From positions 1-7,846 of the forward strand of contig JALVUB010000147.1 of the NCBI GenBank assembly GCA_027023915.1: DNA of 7,846 nt, given 5' to 3'. The translations under genes were made by a program, and so were the position numbers. Position 1 is the stretch's first letter, and each line of letters opens with the position of its first letter. The notes below the pieces were generated by a model, which searched no databases, had not been told where the DNA came from, and saw only the letters and a program-made list of their open reading frames with translations. Shown here piece after piece: positions 6,801-7,846 of this stretch. This stretch comes from Sedimenticola sp. (lineage in GTDB: Bacteria > Pseudomonadota > Gammaproteobacteria > Chromatiales > Chromatiaceae).

Positions 6801-7048
6801 TTCGTGATCTGCCGGAGGATCGCGAGAGCGTCTCTCTGGTGAAAGCCATCATCGCCATGGCCCGCAGCCTGGGAATCGAGGTGGTTGCCGAAGGGGTGGA
6901 GACCGAGGCCCAGCGCCGTTTTCTGGTGAACCTGGGATGCCAGTACCTTCAAGGCTACCATTTCGACCGTCCCCTGCCGGCGGAAGAGATCGTGCGCAAA
7001 TATGCGCCGGATTTCAACGATAGGCCGATTCGATCTGTTCCCGGGTGA
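3803..7048 (+). CDS. Membrane sensor with helical periplasmic domain, three PAS domains, GGDEF and EAL (c-di-GMP turnover)
   Basis: This 1081-residue inner-membrane protein should make and/or degrade cyclic di-GMP. A first membrane segment (about 5-26) is followed by a mostly helical periplasmic region (27-232), possibly of the DAHL (double all-helical ligand-binding) type. A second membrane segment (237-256) and a coiled linker lead to PAS1 (about 272-385), PAS2 (392-508) and PAS3 (512-630). The GGDEF domain (about 634-800) has an intact GGDEF at 717-721 and an inhibitory-site RETD at 708-711, correctly five residues upstream. The EAL domain (about 818-1060) has its catalytic set: Glu852 and Arg856 of the EAL motif, Asn911, Glu943, Asp973-Asp974, Lys994, Glu1030, Glu1033 and Gln1050. 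Both activities therefore look possible. PAS2 resembles the flavin-binding PAS of NifL. The gene starts within the stop codon of the di-haem peroxidase gene, which suggests that the periplasmic input is linked to that protein. Its last 35 bp overlap the convergent ClC gene. The domain architecture is secure; the ligand, the flavin and the net direction of activity are inference. Confidence 0.95.
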   Translation: MKNRLIKGLLALIVLVLVASAWFFLSQHRLHGQLGRFAEELLRLHGLEVGLDRDMERVTAFHTINFDAVAGLEKTLLAQEHATEQLAQKLFSSKEPVFFWLSAYLKALEKKRDLLSRMQQHAAVVRNSLLYLLTLVTSKEQKKNDSHALLHDLYDRLLMVPLFPNPEAMEELEWALQQQIQDGINPNAMRHMLVSVRHLSVMTRMMREFQEVNSHVRFQQLTSAFERYRKRQNNEAIAIGGGLLGLVLLLLLWLIKSLSRLEKVQHELANAHQQLQDAVESLNEGFALFDGDGRLRLYNTAFLRLYPWVEPLVRKGAWLDQLDEAIRKRVRLRRVDGAVLAGEEHSPHGGTYLEDTEDDNWYLAHNRQIGDGSVVWTRTDITKTRADQSELRKLSRAMEQSPVSVLITDIDGIIEYVNPKFTQVSGYSAEEVIGAKPSLLKSGDMNEAEYADMWETILSGRVWEGVFHNKRKDGSLYWESARIAPVKDDFGEITHFIGIKEDITELRRYQESLRLSGVVFDATSEGIVLTDARGCVRMVNPAFTRITGYEPEEVLEQPVSRFLGEDNQETVARVLAEMEESDNWSGEVTSHRKDGSWYHQWLSITTLHDEKGVANGHVIIFSDITQHKADQARILFQANYDVLTGLPNRALLSDRLHQALRVARRHETGVAVAFVDLDRFKAINDLYGHVIGDELLEQVADRLRLAVRETDTVARFGGDEFVVLLEGLGGGDMAAVVADKIITAVSQPYSVRGRRLTVGCSIGITLYPHDVPLALPVDEAATRLLSNADMAMYQAKSKGRNQYQFFEQKTQQEVRYNLALEQDMRRALEKGEFELHYQPIIDAAENRIESVEALVRWRHPKRGIIPPDQFIPLAEETGLIYEIGNWVIQTATREVKRWHDEEDFPIGVSVNVSARQRERGFGVQKLKEMLGESGLAPEYFTMEITENLLMLNSEEVVSCMRGMKELGVSLSVDDFGTGYSSLGYLKQFPVDLLKIDRAFIRDLPEDRESVSLVKAIIAMARSLGIEVVAEGVETEAQRRFLVNLGCQYLQGYHFDRPLPAEEIVRKYAPDFNDRPIRSVPG

Positions 7049-7846
7049 GCACGCCGTAAACCCGCCAGAAGCCTGGAGCGGTCATGCGCCGGACATAGAG
7101 CGCATCGGCATGGGTCCGCTCCAGTGCCTCCCGCGCTTCCTGTAGGGTGTCATGGAGATGGACGGGGCGGGCTTCCAGACGACGGGCGGGTATGGCCAGC
7201 AGATCAACCGGCTTGGCGGCATCGGGGTTTTCCTCCAGCCAGGCGGCCAGATCGACCGCCGCCAGCAGTGTGGTGGGCTCACGTTCCTCGCTCACCAGTA
7301 CCCAGCGCGGCTTCTCATCCAGCAGCCGTCGCGCTTCTTCGGGCTCGATGTTGCGTGGCGCCTGGACGAAGCTTCGCTCCATCACGCTGGCCACCCCGAT
7401 ACGGCGCAATGCCGCCATCACCGGGCTCTGGGCGTAGTTCAGCCCCTTGGCTTCCAGCATGGTGATGAAGAGAGACTTTTTGCCGAACAGCTCGCTTGCC
7501 GTGAGTCCGGCGGTCACCACCACCAGCATCCCCGGCATGATGATGCCGGGGTTGTCGGTGAGTTCCAGCAGCGCGGTGAGGGCGGCCAGGGGCGCTTGCA
7601 GGCTGCCTGCCATGAGAGCGCCCATCCCCAGCATGGCGTAGAGGCCAGGCTGGACTCCCAGGGCCGGAAGCCAGCCGGCCAACAGATGGCCAAGGCCGCC
7701 GCCCAGCGTGGCGCCAATAAAAAATGAAGGGCCGATCATGCCGCCGGGCACGTTGAGCGCCGAGCAGGCGGAGGTGGCCAACAGCTTCACCAACGCCATC
7801 AACAGCAGGCCGCCCGCGGCATAGCCGCCCAGCAGGGTGGCGTTGA
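7014..7846 (-). CDS. ClC-family chloride channel or Cl-/H+ antiporter with C-terminal CBS pair (C-terminal 276 residues; 5' end outside window)
   Basis: ClC proteins are inner-membrane homodimers that move chloride, often in exchange for protons. The reading frame is open to the right edge, so the N-terminal half, including the GxGxP and GKEGP selectivity motifs and the gating Glu, is not visible. The visible part begins in a glycine-rich membrane helix. It contains PGGMIGPSFFIGA (GMIGP at 7728-7742), the counterpart of the GxFxP motif, and then membrane segments with GMGALMAGSLQAPL and LLELTDN, typical of the last ClC helices. The helix-R segment reads GKKSLFITML, with Phe (codon 7467-7469) where ClC-ec1 has the chloride-coordinating Tyr445. 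The cytoplasmic tail of about 130 residues looks like two weak CBS domains, possibly binding adenine nucleotides. Its TGA at 7014-7016 lies inside the end of the convergent GGDEF/EAL gene. A TTG at 7802 is simply an internal Leu codon, not a start. Confidence 0.9.
   Translation of the reverse strand, partial: NATLLGGYAAGGLLLMALVKLLATSACSALNVPGGMIGPSFFIGATLGGGLGHLLAGWLPALGVQPGLYAMLGMGALMAGSLQAPLAALTALLELTDNPGIIMPGMLVVVTAGLTASELFGKKSLFITMLEAKGLNYAQSPVMAALRRIGVASVMERSFVQAPRNIEPEEARRLLDEKPRWVLVSEEREPTTLLAAVDLAAWLEENPDAAKPVDLLAIPARRLEARPVHLHDTLQEAREALERTHADALYVRRMTAPGFWRVYGVLTREQIESAYR

Noticed and set aside
7014..7100. Bidirectional terminator between the convergent genes
   Set aside because: No GC-rich stem followed by a T run is visible on either strand; the coding regions overlap directly.

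Overview
The window carries four protein-coding genes and one AT-rich, gene-free gap. It is GC-rich. The genes encode an exported c-type cytochrome, a large membrane-bound PAS/GGDEF/EAL sensor and a CBS-tailed ClC transporter. Together these suggest a free-living Gram-negative bacterium, probably a proteobacterium with a respiratory periplasm. I cannot place the genus. There are no RNA genes, insertion sequences, CRISPR arrays or obvious signs of recent transfer.

Layout. Positions 1-2506 (minus strand) hold the N-terminal 835 residues of a very large protein. I assign it to the pyrophosphate-dependent phosphoenolpyruvate carboxykinase family (PPi-PEPCK); its 3' end lies beyond the left edge. 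Positions 2507-2837 are a 331-bp divergent intergenic region with phased A/T tracts, a 12-bp perfect palindrome and weak promoter-like elements. From 2838 to 7048 (plus strand) runs a two-gene operon with a 4-bp ATGA stop/start overlap. Its first gene encodes a periplasmic di-haem cytochrome c peroxidase/MauG-family protein. Its second encodes a 1081-residue inner-membrane protein with a helical periplasmic sensor region, three PAS domains, a GGDEF domain and an EAL domain. From 7014 to the right edge (minus strand) lies the C-terminal part of a ClC chloride channel/antiporter with a degenerate CBS pair. Its 3' end overlaps the 3' end of the GGDEF/EAL gene by 35 bp.

How they may work together. 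The strongest system-level signal is the coupling of a periplasmic haem peroxidase-like protein to a transmembrane c-di-GMP synthase/phosphodiesterase. The peroxidase homologue keeps both haem motifs, the inter-haem Trp, the Ca2+-site residues, the active-site Glu and the distal Met. It lacks the distal His (His71 of Pseudomonas CcpA) that normally caps the peroxidatic haem in the oxidised state; Val82 occupies that position. It could be a constitutively open peroxidase, or a peroxide/redox sensor partner of the c-di-GMP protein. Both the coupling and the sensory reading are inference from gene order and motifs. The PEPCK-like and ClC genes look like unrelated flanking genes.
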